This document shows, one piece after another, positions 33,678 to 43,969 of a stretch of 64,000 nt of DNA (positions are counted from its first letter, which is position 1; each line of letters begins with the position of its first letter). The position numbers and the translations under genes are program-made. The stretch covers positions 1-64,000 of the forward strand of contig NZ_PNOR01000019.1 in NCBI RefSeq assembly GCF_002869765.1, read 5' to 3'. The notes beneath the pieces were generated by a model. That model did no database searches. It worked only from the letters and a program-made list of their open reading frames with translations, and was not told the DNA's origin. The stretch is from Deinococcus planocerae. GTDB lineage: Bacteria > Deinococcota > Deinococci > Deinococcales > Deinococcaceae.

Positions 33678-36293
33678 ATGACTGCCCTGACCCGGTTCAA
33701 GCTCGCCCAGCTCGACACCACCCTCGCCGTCTCCGCGCTGCTGGGGCAGGTCGCCGACCTCACCCCGCGTGCTCCATCCGCCCGGGGTCGGCCCCGCGCC
33801 GAGCTGCCCGTCCCCGTGACGCTGGGGACGGACGTAGCCGACACGGTGCTCTTCGAGGACCCGGCGAACCGGGAGGCGCGCCTCTGGCTGCCCCGCTACG
33901 CGCTGGCGACCGAGGAGACCTCGGGGGGCACGCACTACCGGGCGCGGCTGGCGGCGCAGGGCGGCGGGTGGCGGCTCGACCTCACGCTGCGGCGGTACGC
34001 CGCCCCCGAGCTGGGCGCCCTCCCGGCGGACGCCCGGGTGCTCGACCACCGTGTGGAAGCCCGGCTGCGCTGGGAGAGGGGCGGCGTGCTGCGTGAGCGG
34101 CCCCTGACCGAGCGGAGCGAGAATCCCGACGGGACCCTGGGCCTCGCCCTCACCGTGGGCACCCTGCCCGAGCGCGACGAGCTGTACACGGCGCTGACGA
34201 CCCCCGAGGGCAAGGCCACGTTGATCGTCACGCGCGCGGTGCGGGTGGCCGTGCGGGTGCCCGACGAGCCCGCGCCCGTGGTCCGCCCGCACAAGTGGAA
34301 GGGGGGAGCCTTCGACGAGGACCCAGGTCCGCGCTTCCCCTCGCGCCGGTGGAGGGGGGGACTCTTCGTGGAAGAACCGAACCCCCGCCTCCCCCCGCGC
34401 CGGTGGCCGGGAGGGGCCCTCGACGAGGACTCGGCCACGCGCCCCCACCTTCCGGTCCCGGTGGTCGCGCGGCTCGCGGGGCGCGGGGTCGGCCCCGGCC
34501 TGGCCCAGGGGCGGGCGGTGACCGGGCTGATCCCGCTCCAGCCCCTCCATGTGCGGCCCAGGCCCGACCTCTCCGACCTTCTCGTCCGGCCCGACCGCAT
34601 CCCGCCCCTGATCGTGAAACCCGCGCTGGCGACGCCGCAGCTCACGGTGGGCGAGCCCGAGGTCTTCGACCAGGGGGGCGAACTCTGGGCCCGCTACCCC
34701 CTGCGGGTGACGAACGCCGCCGAGTACGGGGACGACCTCTTCGCGCCCTCGCCCGACCTGCCGCCCTGCGGGGCGAACGCCAACTCGGCGCGGACCTGGG
34801 TGGACATCTTCGACGCGGGCAACACGCGGCTCTACGGCTTCTGCGCGCTGGGGCGGGCGCGGGACCTGGAGGGGCTCTGGGTGGCGGTGCGCGCGCACTC
34901 GCGGCCCGCCGGGGTCAGCGTCGAACTCGTGGACCGCCGCGCGGGGCTCTCGGCGCGCTCGGCCACGGTGGCGCTGCCGCCCCTCGACCTCTTCGAGGTG
35001 GTGGAGCGCACGCTTACGGGGGAGGAGGCGCTGCTCTTCCACCCCGGCCTGCACGCTTACGTCTTCCCCGGGCTGGGCACGCCGACCGGGGGCGGGGGCG
35101 GGGGCAGCCTGATTCCCCGGACCGTCCCTTTCGGCGGCGCCTCCCACCGCTACTACCAGGACGGGGTGCGCCCCGAGCTGTTCTACACCCTGCCCGACAG
35201 CTTCAAGCTCGCGCGGGAGGACGACCCGCCCCGGCGACCCCGGCTCACCCTCGAATGTCTCGCCCCGGACCGCTACCGCCTGACCTTCGTGGCCCGGCCC
35301 ACGTTCGACCTCGACCGGCTGGAGGACGCCCGCTTGGGGCTCGCTCGCCATCTCCCGGCGGGAAAGGCGGGGCCCGTGCGGCTGGAGCCCTTCCACACCT
35401 CGCACGTGGAATTCGTGCCCGCCGAGGCGGGGCTATACGCGGGAGGCAGCGTCCAGACCACCAATCTCGGCGAACTGCGGGGAACGGTGGAGCTGGAGGG
35501 CGAGGCGTTCGCGCGGGTCTGGGACGAGCTGACGGGGGCCCTCCCGGTCAGCCTGGGCGGCAAGCTGCGCGCGGAGGTCGGCGGCCTCCCCGCCGAGGAG
35601 GTGCCCGTCGCCTTGCGGCTGGACGACACCGTGGGCGAGTGCGTCGCCGTGACGGCGGAGCCCGACCCCGACTCGGGCGGCTACCGGGTGCGGCTGATCA
35701 ACGCCCTTGAAAGCCCGCTGCGCCTGGGGCAGCCCACCCCCTTCGTCGCCTCCCGGCGGGCCCCGGAGGAGGGGCTGCGCCCGGCGCGGTGGGAGAAGTT
35801 CGTCGCCCTCGCCGACCTCCTCGCGCCCGGCGACGAGGCGCGGGGGCTGCTCAAGCCCGTCGCCGACGTGCCGCTGGCGGACTTCGTGCCCGTGATCGAC
35901 ACCGACCGGGTGCGCGCGGTGCCCGACCTGGAGCGGATCACCCAGGGGATGCTCGTCGGCGTCGTGCGGACCTTCGGGCGGGTCATCACGGTCGAGACGC
36001 CCGCTGACCTGTTCGCGGCACCCTCCGACCCCGCGCGCCCCGAGCGGCGCCTTCTCGTCATCCACGTCCACTTCGAGGGCGGGGACACGGCGGAGTTGCT
36101 GCGCCCCGCCGACCCCGGCGTGCTGCTCGTCCGGGGCGAGGCGACCGTGATGTACCCCCTGCTCGACCTGCTGCTGGGCCGCCCCCCGGGCGAGTACCGC
36201 TACCGGGTGCTGCCCGTCTACACCGACGGCCCCGGCCAGCCGGGCGAGTGGAGGGCGGCCTCCACCGACCTCCTGAGCGTCGGGCTCGGTTGA
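33678..36293 (+). CDS. Large protein of unknown family, first gene of the beta-repeat operon
   Basis: 871 residues, no signal peptide or membrane helix. The strand-rich body has three 18-residue repeats at residues 205-258 (units begin HKWKGG, RRWRGG, RRWPGG). The last 90 residues (RLLVIHVHFEGGD on) resemble the repeat unit of the downstream proteins. AGGAGA precedes the ATG by seven bases, 208 bases after the regulator start on the other strand. The next gene starts six bases after the stop. No homologous family comes to mind; a structural or scaffold role is an inference from size and repeats. DNA composition matches the rest of the window. Confidence 0.7.
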   Translation: MTALTRFKLAQLDTTLAVSALLGQVADLTPRAPSARGRPRAELPVPVTLGTDVADTVLFEDPANREARLWLPRYALATEETSGGTHYRARLAAQGGGWRLDLTLRRYAAPELGALPADARVLDHRVEARLRWERGGVLRERPLTERSENPDGTLGLALTVGTLPERDELYTALTTPEGKATLIVTRAVRVAVRVPDEPAPVVRPHKWKGGAFDEDPGPRFPSRRWRGGLFVEEPNPRLPPRRWPGGALDEDSATRPHLPVPVVARLAGRGVGPGLAQGRAVTGLIPLQPLHVRPRPDLSDLLVRPDRIPPLIVKPALATPQLTVGEPEVFDQGGELWARYPLRVTNAAEYGDDLFAPSPDLPPCGANANSARTWVDIFDAGNTRLYGFCALGRARDLEGLWVAVRAHSRPAGVSVELVDRRAGLSARSATVALPPLDLFEVVERTLTGEEALLFHPGLHAYVFPGLGTPTGGGGGGSLIPRTVPFGGASHRYYQDGVRPELFYTLPDSFKLAREDDPPRRPRLTLECLAPDRYRLTFVARPTFDLDRLEDARLGLARHLPAGKAGPVRLEPFHTSHVEFVPAEAGLYAGGSVQTTNLGELRGTVELEGEAFARVWDELTGALPVSLGGKLRAEVGGLPAEEVPVALRLDDTVGECVAVTAEPDPDSGGYRVRLINALESPLRLGQPTPFVASRRAPEEGLRPARWEKFVALADLLAPGDEARGLLKPVADVPLADFVPVIDTDRVRAVPDLERITQGMLVGVVRTFGRVITVETPADLFAAPSDPARPERRLLVIHVHFEGGDTAELLRPADPGVLLVRGEATVMYPLLDLLLGRPPGEYRYRVLPVYTDGPGQPGEWRAASTDLLSVGLG

Positions 36294-36299
36294 GGACGG

Positions 36300-38075
36300 A
36301 TGACGATGCGGCCCGACTTCCAGTTCGAGACCCAGGGGGAGGGGTGCCTCGTGTACCCGACCCACGGCGGCGCGGGGCCGCACTGGGTCACCCCGCGCGG
36401 CGTGGTCTTCGCCCCCGGCGAGGACGGCCTGCCCGACTTCCGGCTGGCCCTGCTGCGCGCCCCCGGCCCGTTCGCCCGCACCTCGACCCGGCTCGACCTG
36501 CGGCTGGAGGCCGCGTACGACCTCGCGGGAGCGGGGGAGCAGTTGGTCGTGCCGCCGTCCTTCCTCGCGCCGCTCCTGCCCATGTCCGGACACCTGCGGC
36601 TTTCCCTGCCTCTTTCCGGGGCGGGGTTGAACGAGACGCTGAGCGTCCCCCTCGCCTGGAACGGCCTGGGGCGGGCGCGGGTGACGTGGCGGCTCAGCGC
36701 GGAGGCGGGCGCGGTGCTGCGCGGGGCACTCCTGGGGGGCACCCTGGCCCTCGCGGCGAACGTCGTGCTGGCCCTGCGGGGGGTGGCGGCACGGGGCACG
36801 GGGGCCGTCACCTTCGACCCACGAGCCCTCGTGCGTGCCCTCTCCGGCGTGCGCGACGAGCGGGGCCGCACCACATATGAAGCCCTGCAAACCTTCGTCC
36901 GCGAACCCTGGGCGGGCCAGCCGTGGCGCTGGCACTCCCAGGGAGCAGGCGACCCTGCGCCGTGGGCCGCCCTCCTCGACCGCTGCCTCGCGCGCTTCGC
37001 CCGGCTGGCCCCGCCTGAGGATGGTGACCTTTCCCCTGCCCTGACGTTCGACGAGCCCCCGCCCGGGGAGATGACCTGGCCGCTTGACGACGTGGTGGAG
37101 ACGTGGCGGCCCGTGGCGCTGGAGTGGCGGCCCCTCGACGGGCTGCGCGCCGGGGGAGCGGACCCGTCGCGCTTCGTCACCCTGGCGACGGCCCCGCCCG
37201 TGCCGCACGGCTTCGTGCCGCTGGAGGCGGTCGGCAACCTGCCGGGCGGGCGGGTGAACGTGCCGCAGGTCGGCGTACATGTGACGGCGGCGCCCCGGCC
37301 CCCCGCGAGGCCGCAGCCCGTCCAGGCGACGCTGGTGCTGGAACCGCCCCGCGACACGGCGACTACGACCCTGCGCCTCCTGCCCGGTGAACCCCTGACC
37401 TACACGGCCCGCCCCTACCTCCTGCTGTCGAGCCTCGTCGGGAGCAGACCCACGACCCGCGTGCTGACGGGCTCGCCTCTCACCGGGACGGGCGAGACCC
37501 TCGAACTCGGCGCGGCGGAATTGCCTGCAAAGTTCTGCCCCCTCGCCGCCGAGCCCGCGCTCCTCGAACGGGCGGTCCTGACGGGCACCGTGACCTGGAC
37601 GGAGGGAGCAGGGGAACACCACGTCCCCGTCCGGCTGGACCGTGCCCGCCCGGAGGTATGCGTGGCCGTGCCAACCGGAGCGGAACCCGCCCTGCGGCTG
37701 AGGGCCGAGTCGGTGACGGGTGGCGCCGCCCTCGACCTTCCCGAGCTCGACGTGGGCGAGCGGCTCCTCACTCTCTGGCACCTGCCGGGCTTCGGGGCAC
37801 AGACGGTGCGCTTCATCTGGGTGCCGACGGGCGATGCGCCGGGCTTGGACGTGGAAGTCGAGAGCGAGGCGGGCGGCCCGCACACCCGTCTGCACCTGCG
37901 CCGCGACCGACCGGGGGCCGAGTGGTCCTACGTCGTGGACGATCCCTTCCGCCCCCGTTACCGCTTCCGGGTGCTGCCGGACGGCGCGTGGTCGCCGCTG
38001 CTCTCGCCCCTGGACACGCGCGAGGTGACGCTCGCCCTCCCCTACCCCGACCCCAGCGAGGAGGTTTCCAGATGA
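36300..38075 (+). CDS. Large protein of unknown family, second gene of the beta-repeat operon
   Basis: 591 residues, soluble-looking. It starts MTMRPDFQFETQGEG, has a middle segment with hydrophobic stretches (GALLGGTLALAANVVLALRG) that look like buried strands or helices, and ends in a single copy of the roughly 90-residue beta unit that recurs in the later genes (WSYVVDDPFRPRYRFRVLPD). GAGGA precedes the ATG. Its TGA overlaps the next ATG by four bases (ATGA), which implies coupled translation. I recognise no enzyme motif. Confidence 0.7.
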   Translation: MTMRPDFQFETQGEGCLVYPTHGGAGPHWVTPRGVVFAPGEDGLPDFRLALLRAPGPFARTSTRLDLRLEAAYDLAGAGEQLVVPPSFLAPLLPMSGHLRLSLPLSGAGLNETLSVPLAWNGLGRARVTWRLSAEAGAVLRGALLGGTLALAANVVLALRGVAARGTGAVTFDPRALVRALSGVRDERGRTTYEALQTFVREPWAGQPWRWHSQGAGDPAPWAALLDRCLARFARLAPPEDGDLSPALTFDEPPPGEMTWPLDDVVETWRPVALEWRPLDGLRAGGADPSRFVTLATAPPVPHGFVPLEAVGNLPGGRVNVPQVGVHVTAAPRPPARPQPVQATLVLEPPRDTATTTLRLLPGEPLTYTARPYLLLSSLVGSRPTTRVLTGSPLTGTGETLELGAAELPAKFCPLAAEPALLERAVLTGTVTWTEGAGEHHVPVRLDRARPEVCVAVPTGAEPALRLRAESVTGGAALDLPELDVGERLLTLWHLPGFGAQTVRFIWVPTGDAPGLDVEVESEAGGPHTRLHLRRDRPGAEWSYVVDDPFRPRYRFRVLPDGAWSPLLSPLDTREVTLALPYPDPSEEVSR

Positions 38076-39241
38076 TCCGAGCCGACCCGACCGAAGTCGC
38101 CGTCTACCCCGACCCGAACGACCCGCAGCGCTTCTTCTACGTGCCCGGCGAGCCCGTGCCCGAACTCGGCCCGAACGGCGCCCCAGCCCTCACGCTGCTC
38201 CTCGCGGACGCGGCCTCCCGCTTACAACTCGGCGCACGGTGGACGGTGGACGGGGCGACGCTCGACCGCCTGCGCCGCCGGGTGGCCTCCGAGCACCCGG
38301 AGCTGGACCCGGCGAGGATCGACCTTCAGCCTGCCCCCGCCCGCGTCCGGGAGGTCGCGCTCCTGCTCCGGGACGCAGGGGGCACCCGGCGCGACCTCGC
38401 CCACGCCACCTCCTCCGGCTTCACCCCGCACACGGCCCTCTTCGCTGTACCGCTCGCCTCCGAGGAAGAACGCCTCACGGCCCTGCGCGCCGTCCACGGC
38501 ACCGAGGACGTGCTGGGCGTGCGCTACACGGCGGACGTGCTCGGCGAGGGCGGTCAGTGGCAGACCGTCACGCGCGAGGGCGACGTGGGGCGCTGGTTCC
38601 GGGGTCTGTCTGCCGACGGACACCTGCTCTTCGCCCCCGGCGTGAGTCCGACCAAGCCCGTCTCCCCTCCCCCGGACCTCCCCAGCAGCGTGACCTTCCA
38701 GGTCCAGGCGCGCGCCCGCGACATGCCGGTCGCCTTCGTGACGGTCACTTGGGGCACGGAGACGGCCACCCTGCGCCCGCCCGACTTCGCGCCCGGCTCG
38801 CTCGGCACGTCGAAGGGTCCGGTGGAGGTCACCACCCGCTACATGGTAGGCGGCGGGCCGTACACGACCCGGCTCACGCCGACTGGCGACACCTGCGACC
38901 TGGGCCCCACCGACCTCGGTCTGTGCGAGGTGGTGCTCGACGCCGAGAGGTGCCCCTCCCAGGGCGTGCGCGAGGTGCGCGCCCAGATGACCTACCGCCC
39001 CGACGGGGACGGCCCCGGCGACGAACGCACGGTCTATTTGCGCGGCGGGACATGGACGGATCGCTGGTGGCTCGTGACCCGCGCGCCGGACCTCGCCGGA
39101 ACGCTGGAGGTGAAGCTCAAGATCACGCGCACAGACGGCACCACCCTCGACCCTCCCCGCTTCAGCCGGAAGGACCCCTTCATCACCATCCCGCTCCCCG
39201 ACGACGGGGAAGTCCAGGAGGACAACCATGATTCGGATTGA
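38072..39241 (+). CDS. Beta-repeat protein, third gene of the operon
   Basis: 389 residues. The N-terminal half (MIRADPTEVAVYPDPNDPQR followed by FFYVPGEPVPEL) is a shortened form of the opening seen in the three paralogues that follow, which start with YY/FYVLP-type motifs. The second half holds two beta units, with ITIPLP at the end matching the linker between units elsewhere. It starts four bases inside the previous gene and overlaps the next by 14 bases. This tight packing suggests the proteins are made together. No catalytic motif is visible. Confidence 0.7.
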   Translation: MIRADPTEVAVYPDPNDPQRFFYVPGEPVPELGPNGAPALTLLLADAASRLQLGARWTVDGATLDRLRRRVASEHPELDPARIDLQPAPARVREVALLLRDAGGTRRDLAHATSSGFTPHTALFAVPLASEEERLTALRAVHGTEDVLGVRYTADVLGEGGQWQTVTREGDVGRWFRGLSADGHLLFAPGVSPTKPVSPPPDLPSSVTFQVQARARDMPVAFVTVTWGTETATLRPPDFAPGSLGTSKGPVEVTTRYMVGGGPYTTRLTPTGDTCDLGPTDLGLCEVVLDAERCPSQGVREVRAQMTYRPDGDGPGDERTVYLRGGTWTDRWWLVTRAPDLAGTLEVKLKITRTDGTTLDPPRFSRKDPFITIPLPDDGEVQEDNHDSD

Positions 39242-41468
39242 CCAGCAGCTCATGCTCAAGGAAGTGCCCGACGTGACGATCTGGCGCGACGACGCCCTCG
39301 AACACGTCTACTACGTCCTGCCGACCACACCGCGCTTCCGGCTCCAGGGCGGCAAGCCCGTGTTCAAGTTCATCAAGTACCGGATGCCGAAAGACCGCGC
39401 GGACGGCAAGAAGGGCGGCGGCTTCGTCTTCTTCGATACGGAAATCGCGGTGCCCGACGACCAGCTCGCCAAGGTGACCGAACTGCTCCAGGCCGACCTG
39501 GAGAAGAAGCACAAGGAGGCGCACCGCCCCGGCCCGGCCCCCAAGGTGCAGTTCGGCACGATGACGTACACGCGCGGCACCGTCAGGTTGCTGCTGGAGG
39601 AAAACGGCGTCCTCGTCGAGAAGGTGCGCGGGGCGGGCAAGCCCTCGCTGTACGGCAACAACGTGGCGGCCTTCATGGTCGAACTCTCGCCCGAGGGCGC
39701 CACGGTGATCGAGGCGGCGATGCAGGGGCAGGGCGCGTCCGCCGTGCAGGTGGTGTACGACCTCCACTTCTGGGTGAAGCTGCCGCCCATCCTCGCCGTG
39801 GTGGACTTCGACGCCTCCAAGTTCTACGACTACGCGAAGTCGGTGGACCTGGAGGTCAGCATGTGGACGGAAGACCACTACCGTGAGGAACTGCGCGAGG
39901 TGCTGCGCGAGAGCCAGTCGGGCACCGCGCGCGTGGAGGCCAACTTCACCCTCAACGACCCCGAGGCCGACCGCAAGCTCAAGGACAAGCTGCGCGACTG
40001 GGCCCAGCGGATGCTCGAGGACACCCTGACCCGCGTGGCCCAGCAGGCGGCGGCCCCGGCGGGACCCGGCGGCCCCATCGACTCGCAAAAGCTTTTCGAC
40101 AAGACGCTCGATGACCTCGGCGGCGACGACCTCGACAACTTCGATCAGGTCATCAAGCAGCGCAAGTTCGTCAACTTCCACTACGAGTTCCGCGAGGACT
40201 CCGCGACCGAGTGGAACCTCGCCCCACAGGGCACGCTGCCGACCCTCACCACCCTCAAGGACGACCGGGGCCAACCGATCAAGTGGGCGGACTACTCGCT
40301 GCTCATCGACGCCGACGACCCCTTCTTCAGGCAGCTCAACATCAACGCGCAGGTCAACGCCGACTTCACGGGGTTGCCGCTGCACAGCGTCGAGCTGCAC
40401 GTCGAGTACCCCAAGGCGAACGGCGGCAAGGAAATGTACGACTACCGCTTCACGACGCCGAACGAGACCGCCAAGTTCAACCCCTTCCTGGAGGGCAACT
40501 CCCAGAAGTACACCTACGACTACGAGGTGAACTACAAGGGCCAGAGCCGCAGTTTCCGCTCCAAACCCGTGACCACGGAAGACCAGTACCTCACGATCAA
40601 CCTCGACGACACCGGCATCTTCAACATCGACACGGTGAGCGGCGACATCGACTACGAGCAGGTCAAGTTCGCCCAGGTGGACCTGCGCTACCCCGCCGGG
40701 GCCGCGACGCCGCTCGTGCAGGAGAAGTTCACCCTCGACAAGACGACCCGCACCCACCGCACCCAGAAGGTCGTCTTCGAGACGGTGGACCGGCCCTACG
40801 AGTACCGGGTGAAGTACGTGCTCGACGGCGGCAAGGAGATCGAGACGGGCCCGGTCACCGACGCCGCGCGGCCCCTCATGCTCAACGACCCCTTCGTGGA
40901 GACGCGCTCGGTGACGGTGCGGGCGACGGGCAACCTCAAGGAGAAGGTGCAGACCATCTTCGTGGATCTCGTGTACGAGGACACGGCGAACGGGTACCGC
41001 CAGGCCAAGTCCATCGCGCTCGACACGAACACGCCCGCCGAGGAGTGGCTGATCCCGATCCTCGCCGGGTCCACGGGAACCCTGAAGTACACGGGCACCA
41101 TCCGCTACTTCGACGGCACGGAAGAGCCCATCCCCGAGACGATGGACACCCGCCCCACCATCCTGGTGGGCCCCAGCGTGCGCGACCGCCTCGCCGTGAC
41201 CGTGCTGCCCGACTTCATGTTCGACAGCGCCGACGTGCGCCTCGTGAAGGTGGCCCTGAACTACGACGACGGGAACGGCGTCAAGGAACGCAAGGACTTC
41301 ACCTTCCGCCCCGGCGACCACGACCCTATGGAATGGACGGTGGACCTCAAGGACCAGACGAAGACCGAGTACGACTGGGAGGCGATGTTCTTCCTCAAGC
41401 CCAGCGGCCAGAAGAAGGCGGGCGGGCGGACGAGCGAGCTGACCTTGATTCCGGAGCTGCCTGCTTGA
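39228..41468 (+). CDS. Beta-repeat paralogue A (fourth gene)
   Basis: 746 residues. The N-terminal domain (about 1-270) shares blocks with the next two genes: LEHVYYVLPTTPRF, KGGGFVFFDTEIAV and KPSLYGNNVAAFMVELSPEG. From about 310 to 735 there are four repeats of about 90-110 residues, each with a DDPFF/NDPFVE-like opening, a strand pattern like VFVDLVYEDTANG, and a Y-x-Y-x-V-x-Y strand before the next unit. Such repeats look like Ig-like beta-sandwiches. No signal peptide. The stop is followed by 186 bases of REP-like DNA. Confidence 0.75.
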   Translation: MIRIDQQLMLKEVPDVTIWRDDALEHVYYVLPTTPRFRLQGGKPVFKFIKYRMPKDRADGKKGGGFVFFDTEIAVPDDQLAKVTELLQADLEKKHKEAHRPGPAPKVQFGTMTYTRGTVRLLLEENGVLVEKVRGAGKPSLYGNNVAAFMVELSPEGATVIEAAMQGQGASAVQVVYDLHFWVKLPPILAVVDFDASKFYDYAKSVDLEVSMWTEDHYREELREVLRESQSGTARVEANFTLNDPEADRKLKDKLRDWAQRMLEDTLTRVAQQAAAPAGPGGPIDSQKLFDKTLDDLGGDDLDNFDQVIKQRKFVNFHYEFREDSATEWNLAPQGTLPTLTTLKDDRGQPIKWADYSLLIDADDPFFRQLNINAQVNADFTGLPLHSVELHVEYPKANGGKEMYDYRFTTPNETAKFNPFLEGNSQKYTYDYEVNYKGQSRSFRSKPVTTEDQYLTINLDDTGIFNIDTVSGDIDYEQVKFAQVDLRYPAGAATPLVQEKFTLDKTTRTHRTQKVVFETVDRPYEYRVKYVLDGGKEIETGPVTDAARPLMLNDPFVETRSVTVRATGNLKEKVQTIFVDLVYEDTANGYRQAKSIALDTNTPAEEWLIPILAGSTGTLKYTGTIRYFDGTEEPIPETMDTRPTILVGPSVRDRLAVTVLPDFMFDSADVRLVKVALNYDDGNGVKERKDFTFRPGDHDPMEWTVDLKDQTKTEYDWEAMFFLKPSGQKKAGGRTSELTLIPELPA

Positions 41469-41526
41469 GGGAAGGGGGGGGGGCGGGGGAATTGGCTTTC
41501 CTCGCCGCGTACTCCCCCCCTCCCAA

Positions 41527-41547
41527 CCTCCCCCACGAGGGGGGAGG
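41527..41547. repeat. REP-like palindrome (copy 2)
   Basis: CCTCCCCC (41527-41534) is inverted at 41540-41547 around a short loop. It lies between two genes of the beta-repeat operon. Confidence 0.5.
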
Positions 41548-41560
41548 AGGAAAAGAGCAT

Positions 41561-41606
41561 AAGCCTGAGCGTTCTTCTCCCTCCCTCCTTGTGGGGGAGG
41601 GGGGGA
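41561..41606. repeat. REP-like palindrome (copy 3)
   Basis: A 27-base block (41575-41601) is identical to 51483-51509, and a CCTGAGC word lies the same distance before it in both copies. CCCTCC (41583-41588) pairs with GGAGGG (41596-41601). Confidence 0.6.
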
Positions 41607-41654
41607 ACCGTCCACGCCCCCCGACCCCCTTCGGTCCCACTTTTCGGAGGCCCC

Positions 41655-43958
41655 ATGCTCTACCTCAAACCCCCCTACCACCTCATCCACGGCGTCACCG
41701 TCTTCCGCGACCACGAGGACCCGCTCCAGTTCTACTTCCTGCCCGCCGCGCCGCGCCTGACGATGCTGAAGGACGAGGGCGGCCAGCGCATCCCGCAGTT
41801 TCAGCTCATCAAGTTCCGGGGGCTGGCCGGGAACGGCGGCTTCCTGAACTTCGACGTGAACCTCGGCGTGCCGGGGGAGACGCTGGAGGAGGTGCGGCGC
41901 GAGTTACGGAGCCAGGAGCGGCTGACCCAGGACCCCCGTCTCTCGCCCGTCCTCCTCGAAGACGGCAGCGTGAAAATGATGCTGTTCGGCAAGCAGTCTC
42001 CCGCGCCGACGCCGCCGAATCCCACTCCCGGCCCGACTCCGGCCAACCCGGCCACGCCGACCGGACCCCAGTTCGTCCTCAAGATCGACCACCACGCCAA
42101 GCCCTCGCTGTACGGGGACAACCAGGCGGCGTTCTCGGTGCAGCTCGACAAGGAGGGCGTGACCGTCCTCGAACAGGCGATGAAGGGTGAGATGTCGCCC
42201 ATCGGGATCGTGTACTCGCTCGACTACCTCGCGCTGCGGCCCGCGTACAACGTGCGGCTCTCGGTGGACTGGGAGCGGACCCAGCACCACTTCGAGGAAC
42301 ACTTCGGGGTGGACGCCCTCTTCTTCCAGGCCGACATCGACAAGGTGGTGGACGAGCTGATCGACAAGCGGGTGATCGTGCTGGAGGCCGATACCTTTAT
42401 CCCGGAGGGCGACGAGGACGGCGTGTCGGGCCGCCGCGACCAGGCACTCGATCAGGTGCGGGACATGATCACCGACGCCTTCTTCACGCCCTCGCTCAAC
42501 CCCTACGAGGAGAAGCGCGACGGCTGGGACAGGGCGTCGGACTTCCTCGACCGCCTCTCGCAGGGTCCGGCGGGCGGGCAGGACGCCCTCTTCAGCTACA
42601 GCCGCCTCGACTACACCCGCATCGACCGCAAATCGCTGAACATCTCCATCAGCGAGCGCACCACCGTCAAGCGCTCGATCTCCCCGCAGGGGCACCTCAG
42701 CGGCCTCTTCCGCACCCTCACGCGCGAGGGGCTGGACCCCGAGAAGTTCATCCTCGGGGTGGACCTCGACGACCCGTGGTTCGAGCGGCGGCGCGTGAAG
42801 ATCGTCGGGCGCTCGGACTTCGCGGCGGACGGGATCAACTCGGTGAACGTGCGGCTGCGCTACGGCGGCCAGCTCAAGAACGTGCTGCTGGACGCCAACA
42901 AGCCCACCGCCGAACTCGACTGGGCGAGCGTCGTGCGTCGGGACGGCTCCATGACCCGCGAGGTGGAGGCCGAGTACACCGTCAACTTCAAATCCACGGA
43001 CGGCGGCGAGCGGCCCGCCCAGTTGACCTCCAAGCCCTTCACCCTGGAAGGAGACCGCCTGGAGATCGACCCCCGCGCGGACGGGCTCTACACCCTGGAC
43101 ACCGTGCCCATCGTCGCGCTCAACTTCCCCTGGGAGCGTTACCCGGTGGTCGAGGTCCACCTGCGCTACACCGACGCGCCGAACGGCATCCGCCAGTCCG
43201 ATACCTTCCTGCTGCGCCAGGACAAGACGGAGGACCGCTGGCAACGCTTCATCCGCGACCCGGAGAAGGCGGGCTTCCTCTCCCAGATCATCTGCCGGGC
43301 GGCGGACGGGCGCGACGAGACCGGCGAGTGGACCTCCTCCACCGACGACCAGATCATCATCCGCGACCCCAACCCGCGCAAGCACGTTCTGGCCGTCGTG
43401 CCCAACTTCCGCTGGTCGGAGGTGGACCGCGCCTTCGTGGACCTGCGGTACGAGGACCGGGCGAACGGCGTGCAGCAGGCTGAGTCCTTCGAGTTCTCCG
43501 AGACGCAGGCCGCCACCCGCTCCTTCGTGGTGGACCTGGAGGACCCGGAGCGGCGCGAGGTGAGCTACACGGTCACGGTGCTGTTCAAGGACGGGCGCAC
43601 GCTGGAGATTCCGCGCTCGGTGACGCGCGCCCCCCGCGTGATCGTGTCGTCGCAGATGCGCGGCCACCGCGTGATCCAGGTGCGCCCGCCCGCCTCCGCC
43701 GCCTTCGGGCAAAAGCGCCTGAAGTCCGTCCTCGTCTCGCTGCGCTACAGCGATGCCGACCACCGCCTGAGCTACCGCGACGAGTTCACCTTCACGCCGA
43801 ACACGCCCGAACCCCAGTTCTTCGAGTTCGACTACGTGGACCCCAACAAACAGCGCTACGCCTTCGACCTCAAGTACACCTTCGTCAACAACCTCAACCG
43901 CACCGTGCCCGACCAGATGAGCGGAGACGGGCTGTTGCAGGTGCCGGTGCCCGCCTGA
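41655..43958 (+). CDS. Beta-repeat paralogue B (fifth gene)
   Basis: 767 residues. The N end (MLYLKPPYHLIHGVTVFRDH then QFYFLPAAPRLTML, GGFLNFDVNLG) and the KPSLYGDNQAAFSVQL block match paralogues A and C. A short proline-rich linker (SPAPTPPNPTPGPTP) splits the N domain. From about 350 to 767 four beta units follow (e.g. VDLRYEDRANG, VSLRYSDADH). It has no signal peptide, membrane helix or catalytic motif. ATG 41655 follows GGAGG by four bases. The upstream in-frame start would translate the REP-like DNA and is rejected. Confidence 0.75.
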   Translation: MLYLKPPYHLIHGVTVFRDHEDPLQFYFLPAAPRLTMLKDEGGQRIPQFQLIKFRGLAGNGGFLNFDVNLGVPGETLEEVRRELRSQERLTQDPRLSPVLLEDGSVKMMLFGKQSPAPTPPNPTPGPTPANPATPTGPQFVLKIDHHAKPSLYGDNQAAFSVQLDKEGVTVLEQAMKGEMSPIGIVYSLDYLALRPAYNVRLSVDWERTQHHFEEHFGVDALFFQADIDKVVDELIDKRVIVLEADTFIPEGDEDGVSGRRDQALDQVRDMITDAFFTPSLNPYEEKRDGWDRASDFLDRLSQGPAGGQDALFSYSRLDYTRIDRKSLNISISERTTVKRSISPQGHLSGLFRTLTREGLDPEKFILGVDLDDPWFERRRVKIVGRSDFAADGINSVNVRLRYGGQLKNVLLDANKPTAELDWASVVRRDGSMTREVEAEYTVNFKSTDGGERPAQLTSKPFTLEGDRLEIDPRADGLYTLDTVPIVALNFPWERYPVVEVHLRYTDAPNGIRQSDTFLLRQDKTEDRWQRFIRDPEKAGFLSQIICRAADGRDETGEWTSSTDDQIIIRDPNPRKHVLAVVPNFRWSEVDRAFVDLRYEDRANGVQQAESFEFSETQAATRSFVVDLEDPERREVSYTVTVLFKDGRTLEIPRSVTRAPRVIVSSQMRGHRVIQVRPPASAAFGQKRLKSVLVSLRYSDADHRLSYRDEFTFTPNTPEPQFFEFDYVDPNKQRYAFDLKYTFVNNLNRTVPDQMSGDGLLQVPVPA

Positions 43959-43969
43959 ATCTTTTTGCT

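Noticed and set aside
30498..35405. Extension of the regulator gene upstream of 33470
   Set aside because: The extra 645 codons run antisense to the first operon gene and lack domain structure; the -10 box supports ATG 33470.
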